NCBI GenBank assembly: GCA_964035545.1
Contig: OZ037767.1
Span: 26,521,628 to 26,585,627, forward strand
From: Bugula neritina
Lineage: Eukaryota > Bryozoa > Gymnolaemata > Cheilostomatida > Bugulidae
Reading direction: 5' to 3'
DNA: 64,000 bases
The notes under the pieces are model-generated. The model worked only from the letters and a program-made list of their open reading frames with translations, was not told the origin of the DNA and searched no databases. This document shows positions 46,712-60,100 of the stretch, one piece after another. Positions within the stretch are counted from its first letter, which is position 1; each line of letters begins with the position of its first letter. The position numbers were made by a program, and so were the translations under genes.

Positions 46712-48127
46712 TGTGATTGCTTGTCTTGCTATAAAGGTTGAGGTGAAGTGTATGTGAAGAATGGACCACCAAATTTAAATTTTATTTACATTAAAGAGAA
46801 GCGTGACAATTCCTCAACGTTTAATTATTAAGTGAAGGAACAATTCGAATAGTTCCGAATGAACATGGCGGTAAGAAATGCGACTTTTCTTAAAAATGGC
46901 TTGATTGGTTGATTAGCAAGCGTTGATTGTAACATAACTCTTATTGGTATATTTGTTCAACTTTTTTTTTAATAAGCAAATTAGTGCTGTTAACTAAATT
47001 TTTATTACTATAGGTCAATAATAATAGTAACAAAAATAAAAATAATACAATCTATCAAAATTTTACATACACGCATGAGGCGTAAATTTAAAGGTGTATA
47101 GAAAAGATAACTCTAGTCTTGCTAAAAGCACTTTTAACGCAGGTATACAAAACCCTTGACTTGTGCCCACATCTTATTGCCTGTATATTATCTATATCAA
47201 TAACAACCTTGCATATTATAGAGTTATCTTTTCTTTTCAAAAACAACTCTATCTTGTTGGCTACTAATAAAGAAATTAAGAACTGATAAATATAGTCAAC
47301 TTAAACTTCAGGTCGAAGTTAACGACTGCAAAACATACTACTAACATTATGCAATAAATAGCTCGGGTTTTCCATTCTTTAACTATTATATTTCCGGCAC
47401 TTACTGAATTATAAGTGTGAATCTTTAGTTTATCATCTTTAGCAATGTACTTCAGTTTAAAGTTTTTGCAGTACTAGTTGTAGCAAGGGCTCTACTAGTG
47501 CTTCAACTGAAGTAAACTACTTAGCCTTTGGCCGAGTTACTGCTAGGGGTGATGAGCATCAGCACCTTAGTGTTGATGTTCATAGACATAGTGATACTGA
47601 TACTGATAGTCATAGTGATAGTGAAACTGATTGCCATTATCATTATGATTATCATTATGTTTATGATAAGGATACTGATCTGATAGTGATAGTCATACTG
47701 ATGCTCATGGGGCTATTTACTGTCAGTATCACTATCATAGTGATAATTATAATGATAGACTGATAGCCTACTGATGGTGAAACTAAAAGTGAAACTGAAT
47801 GTGATACTGATAGTTTTACGCTTACTTTTAGTATAAGTATAGAATTAATTATTCATATCACTATGAATTGTACTTGTAGTTAATAATGTTATTGTTTATG
47901 CTAAACTTTCCAAGAGCCTGAAACTGAGAGAACAAAAAACAGAAACTACACAAAGAAGCTGTATGTTTATACCTGTAATAATAACTATATTAAGAATGTA
48001 CTTTCAAGTCTGCCGCAGTCATGTACACTAATTAAAAATTGGCTACAGTGCAAATTTTCAAATGGGTTATCTCTGGTACGCTTTAGATACAATGTGGAAA
48101 TAAATAACTGGTTGAAATTATTTACTG
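46712..48127. other. Divergent intergenic region of SNRPE and PARP4
   Basis: 1.4 kb between two start codons pointing apart; it may contain both promoters. It includes an irregular simple-repeat block built on TGATAG/TGATAC and CATTATGAT words (about 47560-47840). No further gene is seen. Confidence 0.6.
47560..47840. repeat. Irregular TGATAG-type simple repeat
   Basis: Short words such as TGATACTGATAG, CATAGTGATAG and TTATCATTATGA alternate with no fixed period. It lies about 300 bp upstream of the PARP4 start. The WGATAR content is a by-product of the repeat and should not by itself be read as GATA-factor sites. Confidence 0.6.
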
Positions 48128-51100
48128 ATGAAAAGAGCCATGATACTAGAACCATATTCTCTGATATCTCCTTCACGCAAGAAACGAAAAGACACCAAAA
48201 CTTCACCACTAGCTAACAAAATATTGAAAATAACTTCAGGATCGCTGAATACAGCTTTCAAGTCATCATCACTTTTCTATGCCTCATCATCACTTGATGC
48301 TTCATCACGAAATAAAAGGTCGCCCAGCTTCTTGAATGACAGTAAGTATTTTTTAAGAATATACTGATTACAGCTGTATTATTATAACAATAATATAGTA
48401 TGCACTATGTTATATCAGTGTAAATATATAATAATACAATAAACTTCATCATTGCAATAATATATTGTGTTATCATAATGATAATACAGTGTATTATATC
48501 ATTGTAATAGTTATTAGAGTATAATTTATACCAATAATTCAATATATTATATTAGTAATTCAATATATTATATAATTATAATAATAATTTTATTATATTA
48601 TATTACTATAATCATTATTTGTGCTGTTCTAATATTTTACTTGGCAACTATTCGTATGCTGTTGGCTGATGTACTGAAACTGAAATGATTTGCATTTTAT
48701 TCAAATATTTCCTAGCAGCATCGGCATGAGTGAGTGCTGGCTATTTACGTTTTTGTTAGCTTTCTGCTTATTGCACTAATGTCTCGTTTTACTTGCCATA
48801 TTTTTTAATCTACGTGGCCAATGAGATTGTCCAAACTGCTTTGTTAGTAAAATGTCTTTGTGATAGAATTACCAATATTCAAGTTTGAGCATAATGTATC
48901 TATTCACATTTGCAGCGGAAACACTAAAAAAGAAAGCAGTTTCTACCCTTTTTCTGAACAAGAGTTTTGCTATTGAGTTTCCTACGAGTTGCAAGTACAA
49001 AGATAAGCAAAAGATACGGAGAGATATCACAGAACATGGTGGTACCATCTTTCACATCCTCACTAAGAAAGTGAGTCACCTAGAATAATAATGTGAATTT
49101 AACCGGCTGTTTAATTTGTATACCCGACCGATATAGATAGATGTATGAAAGAAAATATATAGCACTGGTAATATTGTACTATTATAGAATCTACTTTCAT
49201 TTTTTAACTTTTCTTTGATATTTTAGCTTACCTTGCTAACGAAACCGTTACAGAATGTGCTGCTTTGTTATTTCATTTTTTATTTGTAACTTTTTAACCG
49301 GAACTGCATATCGTAATATTTGGTTTGTTGCATTTTGTAATAGATTTACCATTTGCGTAGGTCACAGCTCTTATTATCTCTGATGAAGAATGCAAAACTA
49401 CATACAAGTGTAGGAAAGCTCAAGAGTTGTCAATTCCTGTTATTGATATCAAATACATAGAAGACTCCATAAAAGATGGTGTGGCAAAGGATTTGGATGA
49501 GTATATGGTGATTGGGCGCAGCAGAACAGAGCAGCTGAAAAGTGGCACCATAAGCAGTAAGTTACCGCACTGATTCCTAGTATGACAACTCTAGCTTTGC
49601 CTAAGGTTTGTTTGTCATTTAGAAAACCTCACAGCCTTTACATTCATAGGTAAATCGCGATATATTCTTCAAGTTTGTTGTTATTTTGACTGGCTTAACT
49701 ATGTTTTAATGATGATCTGTTCAAAAATTCTGATCATTTGAAAAGGTTTTTGTTTACCAAACTGTTCTCCTAAAACTGCTCTACATTTAATCATGAAAGG
49801 CAGTTTATTTGTCTCATAACCAGCTTCTCCGTACTGCAGTAGCTGGTCTAAAAGTTGGTATTGGAAGACTCGTGTTAATATTTCTGTATGATTTACTAAC
49901 TCAGGTAAACCTGGCACTACTACCAAATCCGCCTCCTCTTCAACAAACTTTCTACAGACAGTTGACTGGAGAAAGTTCCCTTGTACTGAGAAAGACCAAT
50001 CATATCTGAGCAAGCCTGATGAGTATCAAGTACCAAAGTGGGCATTTCTCAGGGCCGAGGTAGTTATTATTCAAGTAAACTGCCAGTCAGGGTCAATCAA
50101 ATTATCACTATTAGCGATTACTACTCCAAGTCCCTGTGGTGACTTGTATATTCTCCGCTATGTTTCAAGTTAGTATTGGAATTCATATAACTTATATATA
50201 GTTATATTCATGAGAGTTTATGACAGTCAATGTAAATTATTACTATAACTATTTATATCTGTATATTATAATTATTTGTATATTATTATAATATTAGTAT
50301 ATTATAAAGATTTGCATATTATTATAATATTTGCATATTATTATAATATTTGTATATTAATATATTTGTATATTAATATATTTGTATATTATTATATTTG
50401 TTTTATTATATTACATAACTTTTAGATATCAGAATGTGTTTTAACGTATAAAGCAAAGCAAAGATATCAATTGTTTCTTATTGTATATTTGCAGTCTAAT
50501 AAACCTCAGCTCTACGTATTGGAGATACATGTGATTGACTCGGGTAGTAATAATGTGCGCTTCACTGTATTTTCTCAACTTTACCATGTAAGTTTTGCAA
50601 CTGTTTTATGTGCGACTCATTGCTTAATGACATTATATTTTTATCCAAGCTTTCTGTACACTTTTACCATAATTTGATTTCTTAATTTGATGGATAATGA
50701 AAGAAATTAATTGAAATTGAAAGCCACTGTTGATTGTAATAGAGGTTTTGGTATTGGTTTAAGCCAATAATGTGCCATCCAATGACACTTAAGTCACTCA
50801 TCATATGTTATTCAGTCAAAATGAAGTAAGTTAGTCTACATGTTGATGTTCCACTTCCCAGCACTCAGTTCTCTGCATGTACTTTTAATAAAATATATTC
50901 TAATTTTATTATTAGAAGATACCATTACTTTAGTTTGATAAAACTTTCTAAGAAACCTACTCAGGCTACGTTGTGTTATACATTGATCTCTTTTCACAGG
51001 GTGATAAACTAGTGAAGGAAGAGTTGAGAGAAGTCAATGAAACTATTCAAGCTGAAGCTCTCTTCACCAGTCTTCTAGAGCACTTCACCAAGATACAGAA

Positions 51101-54100
51101 AGGGGACAACAGTTTCAAACTGTTAGACTCAGTTCCACCAAATAGGGGTTCGATCAAGCTGCAGCAGGTGATTAATATATTCTGGAGGATCAAGTTGGGC
51201 TTATAAATTGAATTATTATTGACTCTCATTACAGTAATCAATAAATATTGTGTACAGGTAATATGGTGGTAAACATATCTATGATAGACTTGTAGTTTCG
51301 TAGGTACAGGTTATCTTAAAACTCTTCATATGCTATGAAAAGCATGTTACTTGGCCATAAAATAATTACTCTTTTTTTAATTGTTTCAAATGCAATTAAC
51401 TGGTTATTTATTGTAAATATTATAGAGTGGTCATGTATTGCACCCTGGTGCTTGTGTAAATAGGTTTAAATTTTTGTTCACAACAGCTTTAAATTCGGAG
51501 AATGACTTTCGATGATTAACCAAGTCAGTTTTTATAAGACACGAGTGTTTCTAAACCTAGTGTTTTTTTGTCTTTACCGTATTGGTATCCAGTTACTATT
51601 CATTCAAGGAACAGGGTTGGCTTTGCTACACGTAAGATGATGAACTACTCTATTATTCTGTCTGTGTTCTAAGTCTTAATTTAAAAGACCAATCTGTCAT
51701 CTGCTTTAAGTGGCATCACTGAAGCTTACAGTTTGCTATTCTAAGTTTAGTCTTTCGTCGTCTAAAAGCTGCTGATATGGTCAACGTACCTAGCATGTTG
51801 TTACTACTATCTACTTAATAATACATATGTATATATGTATCTACTTCATATACTTACTATATATACATGTATTTATACATGACTCTATTTGATATTCTGT
51901 TGGATGATAGTCTGGTTGTATTTTGACTTCAGTCCCTATTCTCATGGACTATAGATGACGTAGTCCTCTCCCGTGATGTCCAGCAACTCATTGACATGGT
52001 TTGGGATGAAGCTGTAGGCCAAGTGAAGGACACGCTGGGAGACATCAATGGCATATCACGGGAAGGCGTAGAGGAGGCTGAGGGTAAGTCATGCAGTGGT
52101 ATGCTGCAGTGTGGAGCCAATGAAAGGTAAGTTTCACAGCATCATAATGGAAACCACATTTCTAAAGGGTGTACAGCAAAGTGAAAGTGAGTCACACTAT
52201 ACTACATGCCTGGTATGTCTATATATATATTATGCTCCCTGGTTGTATATATGTCAAATTATGCCAGCCTAAATGGTACAACTTACAATGCTTGTTATAT
52301 TTGAAAGGTTCTACAACAATAAATGACTATATTTATAAGCAAATAATTAATAACTAAAAACAAAATTTATATTTCCAAATACCAATTGTTAGGGTTGCTG
52401 TTGGAGATGAAAAGACAGCTAGTGAGTGGTTACAAGGATGAGACAAAATGGTGGCAGATGGCTGATGATTATTTCAATTCCTTACCTTTCCGTGAGAGAA
52501 CATCTGTGAATTCTCTCAAAGACATCAACAAGCATCTCGATGTGATTCAGGTGACCTTTTACTGCGTATCATAATGACCTTTTCAACAGTTTATATAGTG
52601 TACTCCCTTTCCACTCTACCATGACGTAATAGTCTATTTACATTACATGTACATTCTCACCTATCTCCACTCTGTCCTGTTCGGGTAGCGCTCTGTCCTG
52701 TTCGGGTAGCGGTTACATTACATCTCCATCTTTGTGGTCCCTCAACTCTTTCATATATTCCATGTAGCGTTATATTGAGTTATTTGTGGCTAACAATTGT
52801 GTTTTAGCTTCTGCATGACATACTGAGTGTAGGAGAGATCACTGATTGGCAACTGACGGTGTCAACTAAGAATAAGATGAAAGCCCTCAATTGCCACATC
52901 TCAGAGTACAGTGGCTCTCTATCTGACCTCGGGCTATCATTACCATATCTGTAAGCTACACATATATAATATCTAACCATGTATAACATCACCTTTATAA
53001 TATATATATAGTCAACATACTAATATCCCCATTAAAGTACTTTTATCATAATTATGTGTGGGTGCGTGAATATAATATTTTGATATTCGATATGGTGTAC
53101 ATTATGTTACAATGTTTTATAATGTTCTGTGCATTAGGCATTTTATATCAATGTTTGTCAACAGATGTTGTGTCACTTAGTTTATAAGCTTTTTTTAACA
53201 CAATGATACTCTATGTAGTATCCAGACTACATGACCTGCATGCTCTATTTTTGAGGAATGGGCAGTCTGCTAAGATAGAATGTATATACCAAATCAACCG
53301 GCAGATGGAATTGAGTCCTGGGGACCGTGAAGGAACCAAACTGCTCTTTCACGCGTCTAAACCAGAGAACTATCTCGGTATCATGTCAAGGTTGGTTTCT
53401 GTTTTACTCACTTATTTACCCAACATTCAATGTTCTTATTTCCTGTGTTAATGGCTGGCTCTGCTTAATGGTACTCTTTCTCAATGAACTTCTTTTGTTT
53501 TAAAATTTTTCAGTCTTTTTCTCTTAAAATCTCATGCTTTTTATAATATAAAAACTTATAAATAATAAATAAATTATCAGTAGTTTGAATTAATTCAATT
53601 TTTAAACTTTCAGAGGTTTGCTGCTTCCAAAACATGTGGTTGGAGAGTTGGGGGGACAGAGGACAGATGCTGGTAATTTAGGACATGGCCTATACTTTGG
53701 AGACAAGTTCAGGTGTTTATATATGAGTTAACACACTTGGATAGTTGTCTTTTTATCTTACCACATGTTATGCCTGTTCAACTTGGTGAAATATTTGTGA
53801 GCAAATCTAAGTGAGATGTTTGTCTGCTAATAAGTCACGCAGACAAATGTGTAGATTTTTTGTGTGAAGTAATTCTGAGTATATTTTGTGTTCATTCCAT
53901 CCGTTTGTAATTGCCTTTGTGCAGAACAAGTCATAATTCTTTCTCTGTAGTCTACAGCACAATGTCCATCTTAAAGTATAAACTGTGGAATGTTATTGTT
54001 TTTGTTGGCGGCTGTTTTTGAGTATCTGATGTCTAATGAGTGCAGACAGCAGTACGTTCACCTTGTTCCTGTGTTCATGGTTTGTAGGACAAGTGCAGAG

Positions 54101-57100
54101 TATACTAGAAAGTTCTCTAACCACTCCAGACTAATGCTGGTCTGTGAAGTTTTTACTGGAAACTCTTACACTACGGCCACAAAGATGGAGAATCTCACCG
54201 AAGCGCCCTCTGGGTATGACAGCGTATTGGGACTAGGACAAACTTCTGAACAAGCTAGTGAGTTTAAGGTGAGAGTGTGTGTTACTAACTGTTAACTATT
54301 TGTAGCTTCCTAATTGTACCTAAACTGTGGGCTACACTATTTTTAAAATTTATTTTCTCATAATTTATAGCGAGTTCAACTCGATTTGATTATACTTTTT
54401 TTGTTGCGTACAAAGTGCTTTAGACATTTTTTAAAACAGTGACATGAAAGAATTATTTTTTAAAAATTTTTTGGATTTCTAGTTTTAAGTATTTATTATC
54501 TGTTATAAATAATCAAATTTTTGCATTAATTATAATTAAGGTTGATTTCAGTTAAAGGCCAAAAATATAACAGCAAAACTGAAAAACTGTGTTATGTTAG
54601 AAAAAAGCCGATTTGCTGTAAATTAATTTGTTGTGGTAAATCGGACAAGTATTAATTTTCTATATGAAGAAGTAGTTGTGATGTAATTTATTACAGAGAC
54701 TGTTAGTGACTCAACTGTTGTGTGAAACTTTGGCAATTCTGGTGTTAATTCATTTTTATACTATTTTTTTTGTTCAATTGACAATCAAGTAACTAATAGC
54801 TCATAATATTATAGGTTCTCATAAACTCTTGACCTGTAAAAGGCTGACTGGAAATACCTCAACATATGCATGGCTAGGTTTTACATCCTTATGATTTGTT
54901 TAGTCAAAGTTGCTATTGATTTTATATAATTTGCTCTGCTTCCTATTTCATACGTATTGTATAGAATTGTTTTCATTTCAGAGCAATGAGTATTGTGTTT
55001 ACAATACCCAGCAACAACGAGTCAAGTATATCATTCAATACACGGAAGCGTGTGATGAGTCAGACAGGAGAAACTATATACTTAACCGACCAATCAGCAT
55101 GGAAGCGGATGACCCTGAATCCAACAAATCAGAAGTCGTGCCACCATTATACACAGGCAAGAGAAATACTGCAAAGCATATATGTCTTTCTGTTAACTAA
55201 TACATGCTAAACTGGAGTGATATATTGCTATTGGTTTTGTGCTATTTAGGTGGCTCTTCTGATATGTTAGCCGATATTCAACCTGGCTTACAAGTGGAAG
55301 GTGCGGAAGGTGACACCCCCATCCCACTACAGAGCATAAATGTCATGGCTAAGCTTGTAGACCTGCTAGCTGAGGTAATGAATATTTTGTGTGTGCGAAC
55401 CTGCTCTATCCCTTGCGGTGTTGTTATTGTATTGAGGTGCACATAACATCATTTGTTGGTTGAAGGTTGCAATCCATCAAGTCTATTACAACAACTCGGA
55501 TAAGCCGATTGAGGCAAAGTTCGTTTTTCCGCTGAGCGAGATGGCTGCCGTTTGCGGGTTCGAGGCTTTCATAAATGATAAGCATATCGTTGGCAAGGTG
55601 AAGGAAAAGGAGACGGCACGTAGGGAGTATCGTCAGGCCGTCCGCGAAGGTCATGGGGCATATCTTATGACTCAGGACAAGGAGAGACCTGTGAGTCCAG
55701 ATAATATGATATATTTGTGTATCTGTTGGCTAGTTGTATAGCATATATGCTACTTCTGCCACTCTCTGTACAGCATCTGCCCTTTTCTGTAAGGTGTTTG
55801 AGTGCATACCTGTGTGTACTACTATACTCTGCTGTTGAATGTTTATTTATATTCATCTATAATTAAGCAAATGTTTTATTAAATATCTTGAATATGAATT
55901 ATCTTATTCTATCATTGCTGAGTTTAGAATGACGCTTAGTATAAATAAGCTGTTAGTGAGTTTAGGATAATGTTAAGTAATTAGTATTTTTCAGCATCAA
56001 CAACCTTGAGACTTTTTATTTTTGCTTCTACAAAGACAAAACTGTTTGAATGTATTACAGTAATGTATATGATAATTATTTTAGACATTCACCTTTTTAT
56101 ATTGAAGATATATTCTCGCAATGCTCATATCTTTATGTTAGACCAACTAGTAGTCTTAAACCAAGTGTCTGATGACCTTTGCATATTTCCACAGGAAGTG
56201 TTTACTATAAGTGTTGGTAACTTACCTCCCCGCACTCACGTTCTCATCAAGATAACGTACGTCTGCGAGCTGGCTGTACAGGAAGAGAAGCTCGTGTTTG
56301 AGCTTCCTACTAACATCGCTCCGTGGAATGTTAAGCAAGCTCTCGGAGCCAACATTCAGGTATATGTTATGACTACAAGGTTGTGTATTCATTCACCTGA
56401 ACGTGCCTAGGTGAAGAGTGTTTTAATTGTATTTAGGGAAAGTTTTGTTATTTTTTGAAAGAGTGAATGTTCTTGTTTTGATGTTAGCCGAATATTTCAT
56501 ATAGCAACTCATCAAATTGTATAACGCAACTGAACAAGTGAATGTGGGAGATGGAGCACTGCAGACGATCAAATGTGGCCTTGATGTGGTGGTGCAGATG
56601 CCATTTGATATCAGAGAGCTGACTAGTCCCACCCACAAAGTTCTGATTAAGGTTTGTCTACTCTCGGTCTTGTACTGATTCCTGTGTGTGTTGTCACACT
56701 AACTTTTCAAAGTTCAACTCAATTTTTGTGACCTTTAGAGAACTGCTACTCAAGCCATGGTAAGAATTGACGGAGATCAAACTTTGGACAAAGGTTTTAC
56801 TCTGATGGTAGAACTTGCAGAAGTTCATGTTCCCAGAATGATTATAGAGAATCATCCTGAAGATCCAGAGTCTATGCAGGTAAGTCAATAATATTACCAT
56901 ATATGGTAATATCATCAACTTATATTACCATATATGGTAAAAAGTTTTGCTTGCTCTAGTGCTGACTTCTAAGTGAGGTTCAACAGTCGTTGGGAGATTT
57001 TGTTGGAGATTTGATTGATTATGTTAACTCTGTAAACTGTGTAAATTGGTAACATCCAAACAATGTGTTGATATATGATTCACTGGTATTCAGTATAACT

Positions 57101-60100
57101 CTCTCTTCTTTACTGACTGTCATTCAGTCTACTCTAGCATACCTCACTGATAATTAAGGCTTATGTAACTTAGCAGTATATATACTACTCCAGTGTCTAT
57201 TCTACAGGCCTGTATGCTATCATTTTACCCGGAGTTTGAAACTGAACCTCAAGAAAGTTACGAGCTCATCATACTACTTGACCTGAGCAATTCAATGTCC
57301 TCTGAAAATGTGGCGTCTGCTAAGAAGATAGCCATAGATCTCCTGCAATGTCTCAACAGCAAAGTCTTCTACAATCTCATCACATTTGGCTCTAGTAAGT
57401 CTCTCCAGTATCTGTTGAGACTAGACTGAGCCTGTCACATCATGTGACTATTCTTTGTTGCTTGCAGCTGAGCCATATGGGAGTTCTGATGTTTTTTTAA
57501 CGAACAATTTCCTATTGTAAATGTTGGCAATTGGTTTAGCAAATGTTTTTTTTGTATTCATGTTTTTGATTAGAATTTAACTGATCCGAGTAATAAATTG
57601 TTTTGTAGCTTATTCTGAACTGCATTCTCGATCACTGCCGGCCAACACCAACAACAAAACTCTGGCCATCAATAAAATTAAGGTAAGATGTTGTAGTGCT
57701 TCATTACAATTAAAAAGAAGGTATTTTTCCTTGTAGTGTTTGTCATTTCCTTTTTCTATGTCCTAGTTCTGTTGTGTTGATCTTGGAAGCATACTTATAG
57801 CTTTTGGTTGCAACTTTAATTACTGGCTTTACTTGAATGTATTTATCAACACAATTCGTATGGGGAAGTAATACTAGAGGATATGATTACTGTAGACCTA
57901 TTTCCTGTTTGCAGAACTGTGAAAGCAGGAGGGGTAACACCGATATTGTTGCTATCATAGCCAACCTTTCCCTCTTAGCTTCTCCAAGTAGGCATAGAAA
58001 TGTTGTCCTCATATCAGATGGACACCTCACCAACCCCAACCTCACCCTCCAAACTCTGAGCGAGAACTCGAGCCGCATTAGACTGTTCACGCTTACTGTT
58101 GGGTCTGTAGTGCTGTTAGCCCAGTTGTATTTCTTTTTTCTTGTATGTTTTTAAAGTGAATTATATAATAGAAGTTGTACTATTTGACGTATGGTATCTT
58201 GTTTATCCAGGTCTTCTGGGAACAAGTATCTGATGAGGGAGATGGCTAGGATTGGCTGTGGTGTGTCCGAGTACATGAATCCTAAGGCTAGGTTTAACTG
58301 GGGCAAGCAGGTACGTGAGGTGGGATGCATATATAAGGAATACATGGCATGGCATTTAAATAGGGCTCTATAGTGGTTATTTTAAAATGCCATTCTGTGA
58401 TATAGTTATTTGTTGGATTAGTTAGTGCAGACTAGTTATAGTTATTCTTTTGTAAAATATATTTAGCACAGTCTGGAGAAAATTATCAGAAATTTTTTAG
58501 TTTACAAATTAAAACTCCACAGTCTGCATTTATAAATTGTTCTTCTTCCAACATGAGATTACAAGCAGACCAATAGTTTCTGGTTGAAAATAATGTTGGA
58601 AAATTTTTGTTACAATTATTTTCTATGATAAAATTAATTTGTTATGTACTGACCATTAAAGATTTAGTATGCATGGCTTTGTTTGGCATATAATTGCACT
58701 TGCATTTTTGCTGGTGCTATTTGGAGTTACAGAGTTTAAACTATTTTAACTGAGTATTAAAATGAATATAATCAGCTGAATGACTCTCTTGGGTGACTCA
58801 ACTTTTACCATTCGGTACTGAGTACAGTAACATGCAGGTTTCAACTATTGCAGCTAAAAGGTGTGATTGAGAAGGCGAAGCAACCTCTACTCTCGCAGGT
58901 CAAGGTCGTCTGGCAGGAGCAGAATACTGACTTGCCTCAGCCTCTCCAAGCTCCGGCTTGTATTCCATCTCTATTCAGCGGCAATAGAATTGTTGTTTAT
59001 GGGTTCGCATCAAACTGTTTTATGGTATGGATAATGCTTTCTCGAGTCTCTTCAAATCTAACTAACCTAGAGAGCTGTAGTCCTACATGATAGTCGTGAA
59101 ACTCATTCACATGGGTTTATAGTCGCTATCCCTATGAGAACCCCTGATTAAAAGGGCTGATTTAGTAGACTAAGGACTGTTTTTTTATTGTGGTGATGAG
59201 GCCTTTGCTTGGAATTGAACCACTGACCTTGTGTTTACTGGACCAGTGCCCTAGCCACTAAATCTTTTCTTCTCTTTTTTCACATCTTGTTCTCGTTGAA
59301 CTACTAGTATTTATTTTAATCGGCAATGCAGCTTAAGCATAATTTCTTTTAAAGTTTTGTTCTCATGATTGATATAAACTGATGGAACTAAGTAATCAGT
59401 TCAACAGCTATTATTGAGCCTCTCACAATATAGTGTCTATTCAACTGAAACATTAGTTTTATTTTCCTATTTTTAGAGCCTCACACTTTCATGCAATAAT
59501 TTTTAAACTATTCCTGGTTTCAGCTCTAAGGTTTTTGACAAACTTCAATCAAGTTGCTAAAAAATTGGGCTTGGATTGTAGGCTACTCTGAGGGCAGTGA
59601 TTGGAGGCAGAGAAGTTTCAACTGTCGTGTCAGCTTCGCCCCTAAATGCTAGCACTGGTCTGACAGTCCACAGGCTAACGGCCAGAGCTGTCATTCAGGA
59701 CTGGGAACATGGGTGTCTCTCTAATGACCCAGTAGAGCACCAGGTCAGCTCTAAAGCTATGATTTATCTCTGCTGTTACTGCGAAGAGGTTTTTGTGCTG
59801 TTTTATATTTTGCTTTGATATATAAAGCTAGTATTTGGCATATGCCCGGCCCCCTTTTCGTTATTTGTGTGCTACTTCTTATTTTTTAAATTTCCATCTC
59901 ACAGATAAAGAAGAAAAATGCCAAGCAGTCGATTATAGAGATGAGCAAAGACTATAGCATAGTGAGTCAATTTACCAGCTTTGTGGCTATCGAAGAGAGA
60001 GACACGAAGGAGCAGAAAAAGCCGAGTCATGAATCGTCTGATATACGTAATGTTGATTCATTTCCAATTCAATTTATTGCAATCATAACTACAAACAATT

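Noticed and set aside
47560-47840. Cluster of GATA-factor binding sites upstream of PARP4
   Set aside because: The WGATAR words arise from an irregular simple repeat; there is no independent evidence of regulation.
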